A program made the position numbers and the translations under genes. From contig CAVRQM010000003.1 in NCBI GenBank assembly GCA_963723455.1, forward strand, positions 1 to 64,000: a stretch of DNA of 64,000 nucleotides, read 5' to 3'. The notes beneath the pieces are model-generated. The model was not told where the DNA came from. It did no database searches and was given only the letters and a program-made list of their open reading frames with translations. Below, in pieces: positions 44,079-53,438 of the stretch; the first letter of the stretch is position 1, and every line of letters begins with the position of its first letter. Origin of the DNA: CAVRQM01 sp963723455 (lineage in GTDB: Bacteria; Pseudomonadota; Alphaproteobacteria; Acetobacterales; Acetobacteraceae).

Positions 44079-45556
44079 CCGCGTATGACCGCGCCGCCGC
44101 CCGCTTCGCCAGGATCGCCGTCATTGGCGAGGCGCAGGCCATGCTGGGCTGGGATGCCGCGGCGATGATGCCGCTGGGCGGCGGCGCGGCGCGCGCCGAC
44201 CAGCTCGCGGTGCTCGCGGGTCTGGCGCATGCGCAGCTGGCGGCGCCCGAGCTGGCCGCAGAGCTGGCCGAGGCCGCGCCGGGCGGCGACGAATGGCAGG
44301 TCCGCAACCTCGCCCTGATGCGTCACGCCCGCGCCCGCGCCGTGGCCGTGCCGCCGGATCTGGTCGAGGCGGCGGCCCGCGCCTGCTCCGCCTGCGAGCA
44401 GACCTGGCGCGAGGCGCGGCGGACGGCGGATTTCCGCGCCGTGCTGCCGCAATGGACGGAGGTGGTGCGTCTGGTGCGCGAGCAGGCGCAGGCGCTGTCC
44501 GCGGCGCTCGGCCTCTCGCCCTATGATGCCTTGATGGACGGCTTCCAGCCCGGGATCGCGGCGGCCGACGTGGCCCCGGTGTTTGCGGCCTATGAGGCGT
44601 GGCTGGCGGAGGCGCTGCCCAAGGCAGAGATGCTGCAATCGGTGCAGGGCGCGCCGATGGCGCCAGTCGGCCCGTTCCCGGCTGCGGCGCAGGAGGCGCT
44701 GTGCCGCCGGCTGGCCGAGCGCGCCGGGCTGGACCGGGCGCATTTCCGCCTTGACCGCTCCGCCCACCCGTTCTGCGGCGGCACGCCGAGCGATGTGCGC
44801 ATCACCACCCGCTATGACGAGGCCGATGCCGCGGGCAGCATCATGGGGGTGCTGCACGAGACCGGCCATGCGCTGTATGAGCGCGGGTTGCCCGAGGCGT
44901 ACCGGCGCCAGCCGGTCGGCGAGGCGGCTGGCATGGCGGCGCATGAAAGCCAGTCGCTGATCGTCGAGATGCAGGCCTCACGCTCCGACGCCTTCCTGTC
45001 ATGGCTCGGCCCCGAGCTGCTCGCCGCGTTCGGCGGCGACCGGGGTGCCTTCGCGCCGGGCAATCTGGCGCGCCTGTATCGCAGGGTGCGGCGCGGCTGC
45101 ATCCGAGTCGATGCCGACGAAATGACCTACCCGGCCCATGTCATCCTGCGATTCCGGCTGGAACAGGCGCTGATTGCCGGCGACCTGCAGCCGGCCGACC
45201 TGCCGGGCGCGTGGAACGAGCTGATGCGCGGCATGCTGGCAATAACTCCGCCCGATGACGCGCAGGGCTGCCTCCAGGACATCCACTGGTATGACGGCGC
45301 GTTCGGCTATTTCCCGTCCTATACGCTGGGCGCAATGGCTGCGGCGCAGCTCATGGCCGCGGCCCGGCGCGACGTGCCTGATCTGGACGCAGGGCTGGCG
45401 CGCGGCGACTTCGCGCCGCTGACCGGCTGGCTGCGCCTGCATGTGCACGGCCAGGGCAGCCTGCGCGGCTTCGAAGACCTGCTGGCCCACGCGACCGGCA
45501 AGCCGCTCGACCCGGCGGATTTCGAGGCGCATCTGACGGCGCGCTACCTGACCTGA
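44075..45556 (+). CDS. M32 family carboxypeptidase (thermostable carboxypeptidase Taq-like)
   Basis: The 493-residue zinc metallopeptidase trims single residues from C-termini of peptides. LHETGHALYERG holds the HExxH zinc site near residue 261, and AAHESQSLIVEMQ provides the downstream glutamate ligand. DVRITTRYDEADA, RLYRRVRRGCIRVDADEMTYPAHVILRF (split at its conserved DEMTYP) and YTLGAMAAAQL are further M32 blocks. The ATG at 44075 overlaps the SURF1 stop, so it is co-translated with the oxidase cluster although unrelated in function; this neighbour is common in related genomes. Confidence 0.92.
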   Translation: MTAYDRAAARFARIAVIGEAQAMLGWDAAAMMPLGGGAARADQLAVLAGLAHAQLAAPELAAELAEAAPGGDEWQVRNLALMRHARARAVAVPPDLVEAAARACSACEQTWREARRTADFRAVLPQWTEVVRLVREQAQALSAALGLSPYDALMDGFQPGIAAADVAPVFAAYEAWLAEALPKAEMLQSVQGAPMAPVGPFPAAAQEALCRRLAERAGLDRAHFRLDRSAHPFCGGTPSDVRITTRYDEADAAGSIMGVLHETGHALYERGLPEAYRRQPVGEAAGMAAHESQSLIVEMQASRSDAFLSWLGPELLAAFGGDRGAFAPGNLARLYRRVRRGCIRVDADEMTYPAHVILRFRLEQALIAGDLQPADLPGAWNELMRGMLAITPPDDAQGCLQDIHWYDGAFGYFPSYTLGAMAAAQLMAAARRDVPDLDAGLARGDFAPLTGWLRLHVHGQGSLRGFEDLLAHATGKPLDPADFEAHLTARYLT

Positions 45557-45595
45557 CCCGTCGCCCGGCCGGATCGCCACGCCGGCGGCTTATAT

Positions 45596-46613
45596 CTAAC
45601 TGGCCAGGGGTATATAGCGGCGGATGTCCGCCGGGGTGATAACCGGTAGCCTCGGCAGCTTAATCTGCAGCGCGTTCTCCACGACGCGGACGTTCTGGCT
45701 GACGATCGAGGTCACCTGTGTCAGCGCCATGATCCTGATGTTCTCCGCCGCTTCGTCGCGCTTCAGTTCAAGCAGGTCGATCCTGTGGTCCAGCTCGCCG
45801 ATGCTGCTTTCCATCTCGTCGGTCTTGCTCATCAGCTCGTCCCAGACGGCGCTCAGCTCATCCAGCGCCGCAGCGCGCTGGCCGATGCGCTCGACGGAAC
45901 CCTTCAGTTCGTCCGGCTGCATTCCGCGCCCGGCCGTTTGCTCGATTCGCTTGGCCATCTCCGGGTTCTTCAGCTTGCCGGGCTCGACCTCACGGCGGAT
46001 CTGTTCGTTCATCGCGCGCAGCTCATCCACGCCCTGGACCCTGAACGCCCGCAGAAAGGAACAGATCAGATCAAGTATCTCGTACATGAACACCGACATC
46101 AGCAGGACGCATCTGCGTTCCTCCTTGATGTTCCTGGTGCGGCGGTGCTGCGCGATCCGGCTCTCGATCTCCCTCGTCGTGCTGCGGAACAGTTCCAGCG
46201 AGACGGCGATCGAGTTGCACGAGACGCGCATCTTGTATTGCGCGTCCAGGAAAGCGGCCGCCCGCTCCTTGGTCACCGAATTGGCTTCGGAGTCGACGAT
46301 CTCGGCAAGCGACGAGAAACCGTGGATCTCGATGTAACTGGCGGTGGCGAAGATCGCTGCGCGGATTCGGTGGCGCCATCCGGCCGATCTCGTCCTTGAC
46401 CGCCTGCGGCACGCCGGCGCTCTTGGCCAGCTTGAAGCTGAGCAGCGCGTCGGACTGATCTCCGGCCTTGCTGACCGCCATCGTTTTGGTGAAGTATTCC
46501 TCGAACGTGCCGACGACCACGGTGGCCGCAACGTCATAGACGGCAGCGTGCGGGATGGCCCCCTTCAGGAAGCCGACCGCCTGGCGCAGTCCGGCGATGG
46601 CTTGCGGGCTCAT
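45596..46613 (-). CDS. Coiled-coil protein of unknown function, one frameshift
   Basis: I do not recognise this family. From ATG 46613 the first part reads MSPQAIAGLRQAVGFLKGAI, VVVGTFEEYFTKTMAV, and SFKLAKSAGVPQAVKDEIGRM; near 46370 an indel shifts the frame to AAIFATASYIEIHGFSSLAEIVDSEAN (given in two pieces) and on to the stop. The whole is about 339 residues. The middle holds a hydrophobic segment (LLMSVFMYEILDLICSFLRAF) and the C-terminal third is a long heptad-type coiled coil (DELSAVWDELMSKTDEMESS, IGELDHRIDLLELKRDEAAE). There is no signal peptide. It is less GC-rich than its neighbours. Its start overlaps the stop of a 53-residue gene. A scaffold or membrane-associated filament role is possible but unproven. 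Confidence 0.65.
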
Positions 46614-46771
46614 TTCCAGACGCGAGGCAGGGGGCCGGCTTGGCTGAAGACCTGCGGCATGCGCGACGGCAGGCGCCCGTCATAGTCGCGCGCCGCGTCG
46701 CTCAGCTGCTGGGCAAGGAAGGTTTCCAGCGAACGCTTTGGGTCGTCCGCCTTCCTGAAGATTCCGACCAT
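46610..46771 (-). CDS. Small 53-residue protein coupled to the coiled-coil gene
   Basis: The frame starts at ATG 46771, five bases after a strong GGAGG, and stops with a TGA that shares the ATGA overlap with the coiled-coil gene. The product begins MVGIFRKADDPKRSLETFLA, continues QQLSDAARDYDGRLPSRMPQ and ends LPRVWK. It is polar, with a helical middle (ETFLAQQLSDAARDY) and no membrane segment or signal. I do not recognise it. The good ribosome site and tight coupling make it a convincing gene despite its size. It begins 101 bases after hpnJ. Confidence 0.6.
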   Translation of the reverse strand: MVGIFRKADDPKRSLETFLAQQLSDAARDYDGRLPSRMPQVFSQAGPLPRVWK

Positions 46772-46815
46772 CTCATCCTCCACCGCAACATCGTGGTGGC
46801 GGACGAGGGCTGCCT

Positions 46816-46848
46816 GCCCGGATCACCCCGTTCGGGGCGGGTCCGGGC
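46816..46848 (-). terminator. Hairpin after hpnJ
   Basis: GCCCGGA (46816-46822) pairs with TCCGGGC (46842-46848), enclosing a second CCCCG-TT-CGGGG stem. It lies 24 bases after the hpnJ stop and 45 bases before the small gene. No T-run follows on the coding strand. It may end or attenuate the hopanoid transcript before the two unknown genes. Confidence 0.45.
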
Positions 46849-46871
46849 TGCGCATGCTCACACCCGGTGGA

Positions 46872-48314
46872 TCAGGATACGCCCAGGCCCGTCTCTCTGT
46901 GCCGCTCACGCAGGAACTGGAAGAACTCCACGCCCTCGCGCAGCCGCCGCTTCATCATCTGCGGGCTGCGCACCATTTCGCTGACGATGGAGGCGATTTT
47001 CGGCGCCCGGAAGTAGAACCGTCGGTAGAACGTCTCCACGCTGTCAAACATCTCCGTGTGCGACAGATGCGGATAGTGCAGCGGCGCCACCTGGATGCCG
47101 TGCTCGTCGATCAGTTCGGCATGATCCGCGTCCAGCCAGCCATTCTCGACCGCCTGCTTGTACAGGAACGTTCCCGGATAGGGCGCAGCCAGGGAGACCT
47201 GAAGCGTGTGCGGGTTGATTTCGGTGGCGAAGCGGATCGTCTCCTGGATGGTCTCCTGCGTCTCGCCGGGCAGGCCCAGGATGAAGGTGCCATGGATCTT
47301 GATGCCAAGCTCGTGGCAGTCCTTGGTGAACTGGCGGGCGACCTCGATCCGCATGCCTTTCTTGATGTTGTGCAGGATCTGCTGGTTGCCGCTCTCGTAG
47401 CCGACCAGCAGCAGCCGCAGCCCGTTGTCGCGCAGCACGCGCAGCGTCTCGCGCGGCACGTTGGCCTTGGCGTTGCAGCTCCAGGTGACGCCCATCCGGC
47501 CCAGTTCGCGCGCGATCGCCTCGGCCCGCGGCAGGTTGTCTGTAAACGTGTCGTCGTCGAAGAAGAACTCGCGCACCTGCGGAAAATACGAGCGCGCCAG
47601 CCGGATCTCCTCGGCGACATGGCCGGGGCTGCGCACCCGGTATTGATGGCCGCCAACGGTCTGCGGCCATAGGCAAAAGGTGCAGCGGCTCTTGCAGCCG
47701 CGCCCGGTGTACAGCGACACGTACGGGTGCATCAGATAGCCGATGAAGTAGTCCTCGATGCGCAGGTCGCGCCGGTACACCTCGGTCACGAACGGCAGCT
47801 GGTCCATGTCGTGCAGCATGGCGCGGTCGCGGTTGTGGACGATGGCGCCGGCGGCATCGCGATAGCTGATGCCGTCCACGGCGGACAGCGCGCGGCCCTC
47901 GGCAATTTCCTTGATGGTGAAGTCGAACTCGTTGCGGGCGACGAAATCGATCGCGCCGCCTTGCTCCAGGCTCTCCTTCGGCTGCACCGCCACCTTCGCG
48001 CCGACGAAGCCGATCTTCAGCGCCGGGTTGGCGTCCTTCAGCGCGCGCGCCACCTTGGCGTCCGACGAGAACGAGGGCGTCGAAGTGTGGATCACGCACA
48101 GCTCGTAGCCGCGCGCCTGCGCGGTCACGCTGTCGAGCGACACGCGGGCCGGCGGCGCGTCGATCAGCTTGCTGCCGGGCACCAGGGCCGCCGGCTGCGC
48201 CAGCCAGGTCGGATACCAGAAGCTCTTGATCTCGCGCCGCGCCTGATAGCGCGAGCCGGCGCCGCCGTCGAACCCGTCCAGGCTCGGCGGCTGCAGGAAC
48301 AGGGTCTTCATCAT
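46872..48314 (-). CDS. hpnJ: Hopanoid biosynthesis radical SAM protein HpnJ
   Basis: The 480-residue protein is a B12-binding-type radical SAM enzyme. The N-terminal half is a cobalamin-domain-like fold (MKTLFLQPPSLDGFDGG, then KSFWYPTWLAQPAALV). The [4Fe-4S] motif is GRGCKSRCTFCLWPQ with Cys207, Cys211 and Cys214, followed by REFFFDDDTFTDN, LVGYESGNQQIL and TFILGLPGETQET. HpnJ converts the ribosyl-derived side chain of bacteriohopanetetrol glycosides to the cyclitol ether. It follows hpnI by six bases; an alternative ATG one codon later is equally possible. Confidence 0.9.
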   Translation of the reverse strand: MMKTLFLQPPSLDGFDGGAGSRYQARREIKSFWYPTWLAQPAALVPGSKLIDAPPARVSLDSVTAQARGYELCVIHTSTPSFSSDAKVARALKDANPALKIGFVGAKVAVQPKESLEQGGAIDFVARNEFDFTIKEIAEGRALSAVDGISYRDAAGAIVHNRDRAMLHDMDQLPFVTEVYRRDLRIEDYFIGYLMHPYVSLYTGRGCKSRCTFCLWPQTVGGHQYRVRSPGHVAEEIRLARSYFPQVREFFFDDDTFTDNLPRAEAIARELGRMGVTWSCNAKANVPRETLRVLRDNGLRLLLVGYESGNQQILHNIKKGMRIEVARQFTKDCHELGIKIHGTFILGLPGETQETIQETIRFATEINPHTLQVSLAAPYPGTFLYKQAVENGWLDADHAELIDEHGIQVAPLHYPHLSHTEMFDSVETFYRRFYFRAPKIASIVSEMVRSPQMMKRRLREGVEFFQFLRERHRETGLGVS

Positions 48315-48320
48315 CGTCGG

Positions 48321-49502
48321 TCAGTCCCCAACGGCAGTGGTGTCGATGCCCGCCATATGGGGCGGCATCACCCCCACGTTCAGCACCTGCCCGCGCCAGC
48401 GCACCTGGTCGGACGCATAGCTTGCCACGACCACGGCCACCGAAAGCAGGTCGCGCAACGGCAACAGCCAGATCGGCACGGCGCTGGCAAGCCCCGATTG
48501 CGACAGCGCCAGGGACCGGTCGATCCCGCGCCCGATCGCCGCGCGCGCCGCCCAGGCTGCCAGGAACACGGCCACGCCCCATTCCTCGCCGCCGCTGAAT
48601 GCCAGGCACAGCAGCGCCCACGCCAGCGGGTATTGGACCGCCGAGAGCGCGAACTGCACCGGCACGATCGACAGGATGGTGCGGCCCCAGCGCAGCTCGT
48701 GGCTCAGCAGCGGCGCCAGCCCGGTCTCGGGCACGGTGGTCGCCGGCACCGTGGCGGCCAGGCTGACCGACAGGCCCTGCGCGCGCACCAGCCGACCCAG
48801 CATGGCGTCGTCGGCGAGGTCGTGCACGATGGCCTCGAACCCGCCGACCGCCTCCAGCGTCTCGCGCCGCAGCGCCATCGTCGCTCCCAGGCAGTCCTGC
48901 CGGCCGAGCGCGCGCGCCATCAGCGCGCCGGGCAGGAAGCCGTGCGTGATCGCCGTCGCGCCCAGTGACCCGGCCAGCGACGGCGAGGACGGCAGCCCCG
49001 CATATAGCGTGGTCGCCAGGCCGACGCCGTCGCCCATCAGCGCATCGGCGATATGCGACAGGTAGTCGGGGGCGGCATGGACGTCGCTGTCGGCGATCAC
49101 CAGGACATCGTGGCGGGCGGCCTGCATCATGTTGATCAGGTTGCCGACCTTGCGGTTGCGGCCGTGCGCGGTCGGGTCGATGACCAGGGCGATGTCGCAG
49201 TCGCCAAACCGCGCCTGCAGCCGCCGCACCACGGGGATGGCCGGATCCTGCGGATCCTGCACCCCGAACACCACCTGAAACTCGGCGTAGTCCTGCATGC
49301 ACAGTGTCGCCAGCGCCTGCTCCAGCAGCGGTTCGCTGCCGAACAGCGGCTTCAGCACCGTCACCGCGGGACGGCCGGCTGGGCTGCCCGGATGCGCCGG
49401 ATCCGGACGGCGTCGGAAACGCCGGACCAGGGCGTAGCCAAGCAGGGCCTGACCCAAGCCCGCACACGCGGTCATCGCAGCAAGGCAGGCGAGCACGATC
49501 AT
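48321..49502 (-). CDS. hpnI: Hopanoid biosynthesis glycosyltransferase HpnI
   Basis: HpnI is a ceramide-glucosyltransferase-like GT that adds N-acetylglucosamine to bacteriohopanetetrol. The 393-residue protein has an N-terminal membrane helix, a GT-A domain with AVTVLKPLFGSEPLLEQALAT, VGNLINMMQAARHDVLVIADSDVH (the DSD metal site), a HDLADDAMLGRLVR block, and ATVPETGLAPLLSHELRWGRT with the Q/RxxRW-type motif. Several C-terminal membrane helices follow. hpnK (the deacetylase acting next) is not in the window. It lies 16 bases after hpnM and six bases before hpnJ. Confidence 0.9.
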   Translation of the reverse strand: MIVLACLAAMTACAGLGQALLGYALVRRFRRRPDPAHPGSPAGRPAVTVLKPLFGSEPLLEQALATLCMQDYAEFQVVFGVQDPQDPAIPVVRRLQARFGDCDIALVIDPTAHGRNRKVGNLINMMQAARHDVLVIADSDVHAAPDYLSHIADALMGDGVGLATTLYAGLPSSPSLAGSLGATAITHGFLPGALMARALGRQDCLGATMALRRETLEAVGGFEAIVHDLADDAMLGRLVRAQGLSVSLAATVPATTVPETGLAPLLSHELRWGRTILSIVPVQFALSAVQYPLAWALLCLAFSGGEEWGVAVFLAAWAARAAIGRGIDRSLALSQSGLASAVPIWLLPLRDLLSVAVVVASYASDQVRWRGQVLNVGVMPPHMAGIDTTAVGD

Positions 49503-49518
49503 TACAGGCGCGGATGTA

Positions 49519-50154
49519 TCAGGACGGGCTGCCGCTGGCCAGCCGCGCCGTCTTCGCCCGCAGCGAGGCGATCAGCCGGGCTACGCCGCCGCCCAGCAGG
49601 CTGCGGAAATCCGATCGCTCCACCGCGACCCGGCTGATCGAGCCGTCCACCAGCACGTCCACCGCCTGCCAGCCGGCCGGTCCCTGTCGCATGACGTAGT
49701 CGAGCCGGGTCGGCGCGCCCTGCGCCGGCACGATCTGCGTGCTCACCACCTGCTCCGCGCCGACCGCGCGGGTCTGTGGCGCGATGGTGAAGCGCTGGCC
49801 GGAGTAGCTGTCGAAATTGGCGACGTAGCTGGCCACTGTGTAGTCGGTGAACGCGGCCAGCAGCGCCGATTGATCGGCCGGCGACAGGCTCGCGAAGCTT
49901 GGCCCGACGCTGGCCCGCAGGATGGCCTCGAGCGCGAAGCTGCGCTGGATCACCGGCGCCAATGCCGCCGCGCGCTGGGCGAACGGCATGGCCCGCCCGG
50001 CGCGCATCGCGGCGAGCAAGGCATCGTCCAGCGCCGCAATCGGCGTCGCGGGACCGGCCTGCTGCGCCGACGCCAGCGCGGGCAGAAAACTCGCCGCGCC
50101 CGCGCCCGCGACAGCGCCGCGTCGCGTGAGACAGCGAGGGTCGCCGGCTGACAT
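49519..50154 (-). CDS. hpnM: MlaC/HpnM-family periplasmic lipid-binding protein
   Basis: The 211-residue protein has a Tat- or Sec-type signal (TRRGAVAGAGAASFLPALASAQ, with a twin arginine) and a Ttg2D/MlaC domain. Typical blocks are PFAQRAAALAPVIQRSFALEAILRASVG split at its F-L-x-x-I-L, PADQSALLAAFTDYTVASYVANF (split likewise), VVSTQIVPAQGAPTRLDYVMR and GWQAVDVLVDGSISRVAVERSDF. MlaC proteins ferry phospholipids between the membranes; HpnM is the homologue tied to hopanoid genes and may carry hopanoids. It lies six bases after dxs. Confidence 0.85.
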   Translation of the reverse strand: MSAGDPRCLTRRGAVAGAGAASFLPALASAQQAGPATPIAALDDALLAAMRAGRAMPFAQRAAALAPVIQRSFALEAILRASVGPSFASLSPADQSALLAAFTDYTVASYVANFDSYSGQRFTIAPQTRAVGAEQVVSTQIVPAQGAPTRLDYVMRQGPAGWQAVDVLVDGSISRVAVERSDFRSLLGGGVARLIASLRAKTARLASGSPS

Positions 50155-50160
50155 GGTTGG

Positions 50161-52092
50161 CTAACGTCCCAGCGCCGCGCGCGACGTGGACACGATGTCG
50201 TTGACCGACAGCCCGGCGGCGGCGAGTTGCCTGGCCGGAGCGTCGTGGTCCAGGAAGCGGTCGGGCAGGGTCATCGGCCGCACCCGCAGCCGCCCGTCCA
50301 GCAGGCCGCGCCAAGCCAGATGCTGCAGCACCGCCGAACCGAAGCCGCCCAGGCTGCCCTCCTCGACGATGACCAAGGCCGGGTGATCGCGCGCCAGACG
50401 CTCGATGAGCGCGGCGTCGAGCGGCTTGGCGAAGCGGGCGTCGGCGACAGTGGCCGTGATCCCCTGCGTCGCAAGCTGGTCCGCCGCCGCCAGCGCGTCG
50501 TGCAGACGCGGGCCGAGCGCCAGGATCGCCAGATCCGCTCCCTCGCGCAGGATCCGGCCGCGGCCGAGGGGCAGCACCGTCCCGCGCTGCGGCCGCTCGC
50601 CGGCGATCGTCTCGCCCATGCCGGAGCCGCGCGGATAGCGGATCGCCGAGGGCCGGTCGCCGATCGCGGCCGCCGTGGCGACCATGTGCGTCAGCTCGAC
50701 CTCGTCGGCCGGCGCCATGATCACCATGCCGGGCAGGCAGCCGAGATAGGCGAGGTCGAAACTGCCGGCATGCGTCGCGCCATCCGCACCCACCAGCCCG
50801 GCCCGGTCGATGGCGAAGCGGACCGGCAGCGACTGGATCGCGACATCATGCACGACCTGGTCGTACGCCCGTTGCAGGAACGTGCTGTAGATCGCGCAGA
50901 ACGGCGCCATTCCCTCGGTCGCCATGCCGGCGGCGAAGGTGACGGCGTGCTGCTCGGCGATGCCGACATCGAATGTGCGTTTGGGGAACAGGCGGCCGAA
51001 TCGGTCAAGCCCGGTGCCGCCCGGCATCGCCGCGGTGATCGCCACGATGCGCGGATCGGCCTCCGCCTCGGCGATCAGCGCGTCGGCGAACACGCTGGTA
51101 TAGCTGGGCGGTCCCGGCGGAGCGGCCTGCTGCTCGCCGGTCAGGACGTTGAACTTGCTCACCGCGTGCAGCTTGTCGGCCGCCGCCTCGGCCGGCGCGT
51201 AGCCGCGGCCTTTCTGGGTGGTGACATGCAGCAGGATCGGGCCGGGATCGTCCGCGTCGCGCACATTGCGCAGCACCGGCAGCAGGTGCTCCAGATTGTG
51301 CCCGTCGATCGGGCCCAGGTAGTAGAACCCCAGCTCCTCGAACAGCGTGCCGCCGGTCAGCATGCCGCGCGCGTACTCTTCGGCGCGCCGGGCGGTGCGC
51401 TCGATGGTGCGCGGGAAGCGCCGTGCCATGCGCGCCGCCGCCTCGCGCAGCCCGAGGAAGCTGTGCGACGACAGCAGCCGCGACAGATAGGCGCTCATCG
51501 CCCCCACCGGCGGAGCGATCGACATGTCGTTGTCGTTCAGGATCACCACCAGGCGAGAGCGCAGCGCGCCGGCGTTGTTCATCGCCTCATAGGCCATCCC
51601 CGCGCTCATCGCGCCGTCGCCGATCACCGCGATCACGTGGTTGTCGTGGCCCAGCAGGTCGCGCGCCACCGCCATGCCCAGCCCGGCGGAGATCGAGGTC
51701 GAGCTGTGCGCGGCGCCGAACGGATCGTACTCGCTCTCGGCGCGGCGGGTGAAGCCGGACAGCCCGCCGCCCTGGCGCAAGGTGCGGATGCGCTCGCGCC
51801 GGCCGGTCAGGATCTTGTGCGGATAGCATTGGTGGCCGACATCCCAGATCAGCCGGTCGGCCGGCGTGTCGAACACCGCATGAATTGCTACGGTCAGCTC
51901 GACCACGCCCAGCGACGCGCCAAGATGACCCCCGGTCGTGCTGACCGCGTCGATCGTCTCGGCGCGCAGCTCGTCGGCCAGGTCGCGCAGCTGTTCGACC
52001 GAGAAGTTGCGCAGATCGGACGGCACGCGCACCCGGTCCAGCAGCGGGGTGGCCGGCTTGGCGGCGGCATAGGCGATGGCCGGTGCGTTCAA
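50161..52092 (-). CDS. dxs: 1-deoxy-D-xylulose-5-phosphate synthase
   Basis: Dxs condenses pyruvate and glyceraldehyde-3-phosphate, the first step of the MEP isoprenoid route. The 643-residue TPP enzyme shows GGHLGASLGVVELTVAIHAVFDTP (split at GASLG), WDVGHQCYPHKILTGRRE, HSSTSISAGLGMAVA, IGDGAMSAGMAYEAMNNAG with the TPP GDG...NN motif, and in the second half DVGIAEQHAVTFAAGMA and DRAGLVGADGATHAG. It starts with ATG 52092 inside the xseB stop. Here it directly precedes hopanoid genes, linking isoprenoid supply to hopanoid tailoring. Confidence 0.96.
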   Translation of the reverse strand: MNAPAIAYAAAKPATPLLDRVRVPSDLRNFSVEQLRDLADELRAETIDAVSTTGGHLGASLGVVELTVAIHAVFDTPADRLIWDVGHQCYPHKILTGRRERIRTLRQGGGLSGFTRRAESEYDPFGAAHSSTSISAGLGMAVARDLLGHDNHVIAVIGDGAMSAGMAYEAMNNAGALRSRLVVILNDNDMSIAPPVGAMSAYLSRLLSSHSFLGLREAAARMARRFPRTIERTARRAEEYARGMLTGGTLFEELGFYYLGPIDGHNLEHLLPVLRNVRDADDPGPILLHVTTQKGRGYAPAEAAADKLHAVSKFNVLTGEQQAAPPGPPSYTSVFADALIAEAEADPRIVAITAAMPGGTGLDRFGRLFPKRTFDVGIAEQHAVTFAAGMATEGMAPFCAIYSTFLQRAYDQVVHDVAIQSLPVRFAIDRAGLVGADGATHAGSFDLAYLGCLPGMVIMAPADEVELTHMVATAAAIGDRPSAIRYPRGSGMGETIAGERPQRGTVLPLGRGRILREGADLAILALGPRLHDALAAADQLATQGITATVADARFAKPLDAALIERLARDHPALVIVEEGSLGGFGSAVLQHLAWRGLLDGRLRVRPMTLPDRFLDHDAPARQLAAAGLSVNDIVSTSRAALGR

Positions 52093-52376
52093 AACGGGAT
52101 CTCCTCGTCGCTTGGGGCGGTGGCGCCCGTAGCCGCCAGCTTCGGTGCGCCGTCCGCCGCGGTTACGATCCGCTCCACCCGCATCTCGGCTTCGCGCAGC
52201 TTGGCTTCGCAGTGTCGGCGCAGGGTCGAGCCGCGCTCATAGGCGGTGATCGCCTCCTCCAGCCGCTGCTGCCCGCCCTCCAGCCCGCGCACGATCCGCT
52301 CCAGCTCGGCGAGCGCGTCCTCGAAGGACAGGGCGGCCAAGGCGGCATCGGTTGCGGAGGGCAGTTCGGAGGGCAT
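52089..52376 (-). CDS. xseB: Exodeoxyribonuclease VII small subunit
   Basis: XseB is the short helical partner of XseA in exonuclease VII, which degrades single-stranded DNA. The 95-residue protein shows the family core LSFEDALAELERIVRGLEGG, then LEEAITAYERGSTLRRHCEAKL with REAEMRVERIV. The C-terminal tail is Ala-rich. It overlaps dxs by four bases, as xseB commonly adjoins ispA-dxs in proteobacteria; ispA is absent between them here. Confidence 0.92.
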   Translation of the reverse strand: MPSELPSATDAALAALSFEDALAELERIVRGLEGGQQRLEEAITAYERGSTLRRHCEAKLREAEMRVERIVTAADGAPKLAATGATAPSDEEIPF

Positions 52377-52508
52377 GGCGGCTCAACGACCAGGTGTTAC
52401 GGCAAGACCATCATCGGCAGCACCTCGGCTACATGGGCGGGCAACGCAGCTTACAGCCGATTCGTGGGGCGCCGGAGACCCTGGCGGCACGGAAGGCGCA
52501 TCGCTGTG

Positions 52509-53438
52509 TCAGTTCTGCAACAGGGTGCGCACGTAGAGGGCGCAGCTTTCAGCGAGCGCGTCGAGGTCATAGCCGCCCTCCAGCAGCGAGACCATCCGGC
52601 CGCCGCAATGCTGCCGCGCGCGGCCAAGCAGCGCCTGCGCCAGCACCCCGAACTCCTCGGTCCGCACCCGCAGCTGCGCCAGCGGATCGGCTTCGTGGGC
52701 GTCGAAGCCGGCCGAGACGATCAGGAGTTCAGGGGAGAATGCGTCCAGCGCCGGCAGGATGGCGCCGGTCCAGGCCGCCAGCAGGCGGGCGCCGCCGCTG
52801 CCAGGCGGCAGCGGCGCGTTGACGATGTTGCCCGCCGCCCCGGTCTCCCCGGCCGCCCCGGTCCCGGGAAAACATGGAAACTGGTGCGACGAGCCGTAGA
52901 ACAGGTCCGGCGCGTCCCAGAACGCCGCCTGCGTGCCGTTGCCGTGATGCACGTCGAAGTCAACCACCGCGACCCGCCGCACCCCCCACTCGGTCTGCGC
53001 ATGGCGCGCCGCGATGGCGGCCGAGGCGAACAGGCAGAAACCCATCGCCCGCGCCCGCTCGGCGTGGTGGCCCGGCGGGCGAGTGGCGACGAACGCGGTG
53101 TCCGCCTCGCCGCGCATCACCGCGCCGACCGCGGCCAGCGCGCCGCCGACGCCGCGCAGCGCCGCCTCGACGCTGCCCGGACCCACGATCGTGTCCGGGT
53201 CCAGCGCCTGCGAGTCCGCCAGCCGCTCCAGCGAGAGTATGTCCGAGACGTATCGAGGATCATGCACCAGGCCGAGCTGCCCGGCGGTGGCCCGCGGCGC
53301 CTCGCGCCGGTCCAGCGCGGCGAAAGCGGGGTCGTCCAGCGCCTGCATGATGCGGCGCAGGCGGCCCGGGCTTTCCGGGTGGAACGGGCCGGGGTCGTGG
53401 TCCAGGCAGGCCGGGTGGGTGAACAGCGCCACGGTCAT
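52509..53438 (-). CDS. Histone deacetylase family protein (acetoin utilisation/polyamine deacetylase-like)
   Basis: The 309-residue zinc amidohydrolase has the HDAC-fold signatures: FHPESPGRLRRIMQAL, GLVHDPRYV, ATRPPGHHAERARAMGFCLF (the His-His pair), VAVVDFDVHHGNGTQ (zinc ligands D and H), GSSHQFPCFPGTG, and VSAGFDAHEADPL (last zinc Asp). Bacterial members remove acetyl groups from small molecules such as acetylpolyamines or from proteins. The start overlaps the tusA-like stop by four bases. Between its stop and xseB are 132 bases in which I see no gene. Confidence 0.9.
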   Translation of the reverse strand: MTVALFTHPACLDHDPGPFHPESPGRLRRIMQALDDPAFAALDRREAPRATAGQLGLVHDPRYVSDILSLERLADSQALDPDTIVGPGSVEAALRGVGGALAAVGAVMRGEADTAFVATRPPGHHAERARAMGFCLFASAAIAARHAQTEWGVRRVAVVDFDVHHGNGTQAAFWDAPDLFYGSSHQFPCFPGTGAAGETGAAGNIVNAPLPPGSGGARLLAAWTGAILPALDAFSPELLIVSAGFDAHEADPLAQLRVRTEEFGVLAQALLGRARQHCGGRMVSLLEGGYDLDALAESCALYVRTLLQN

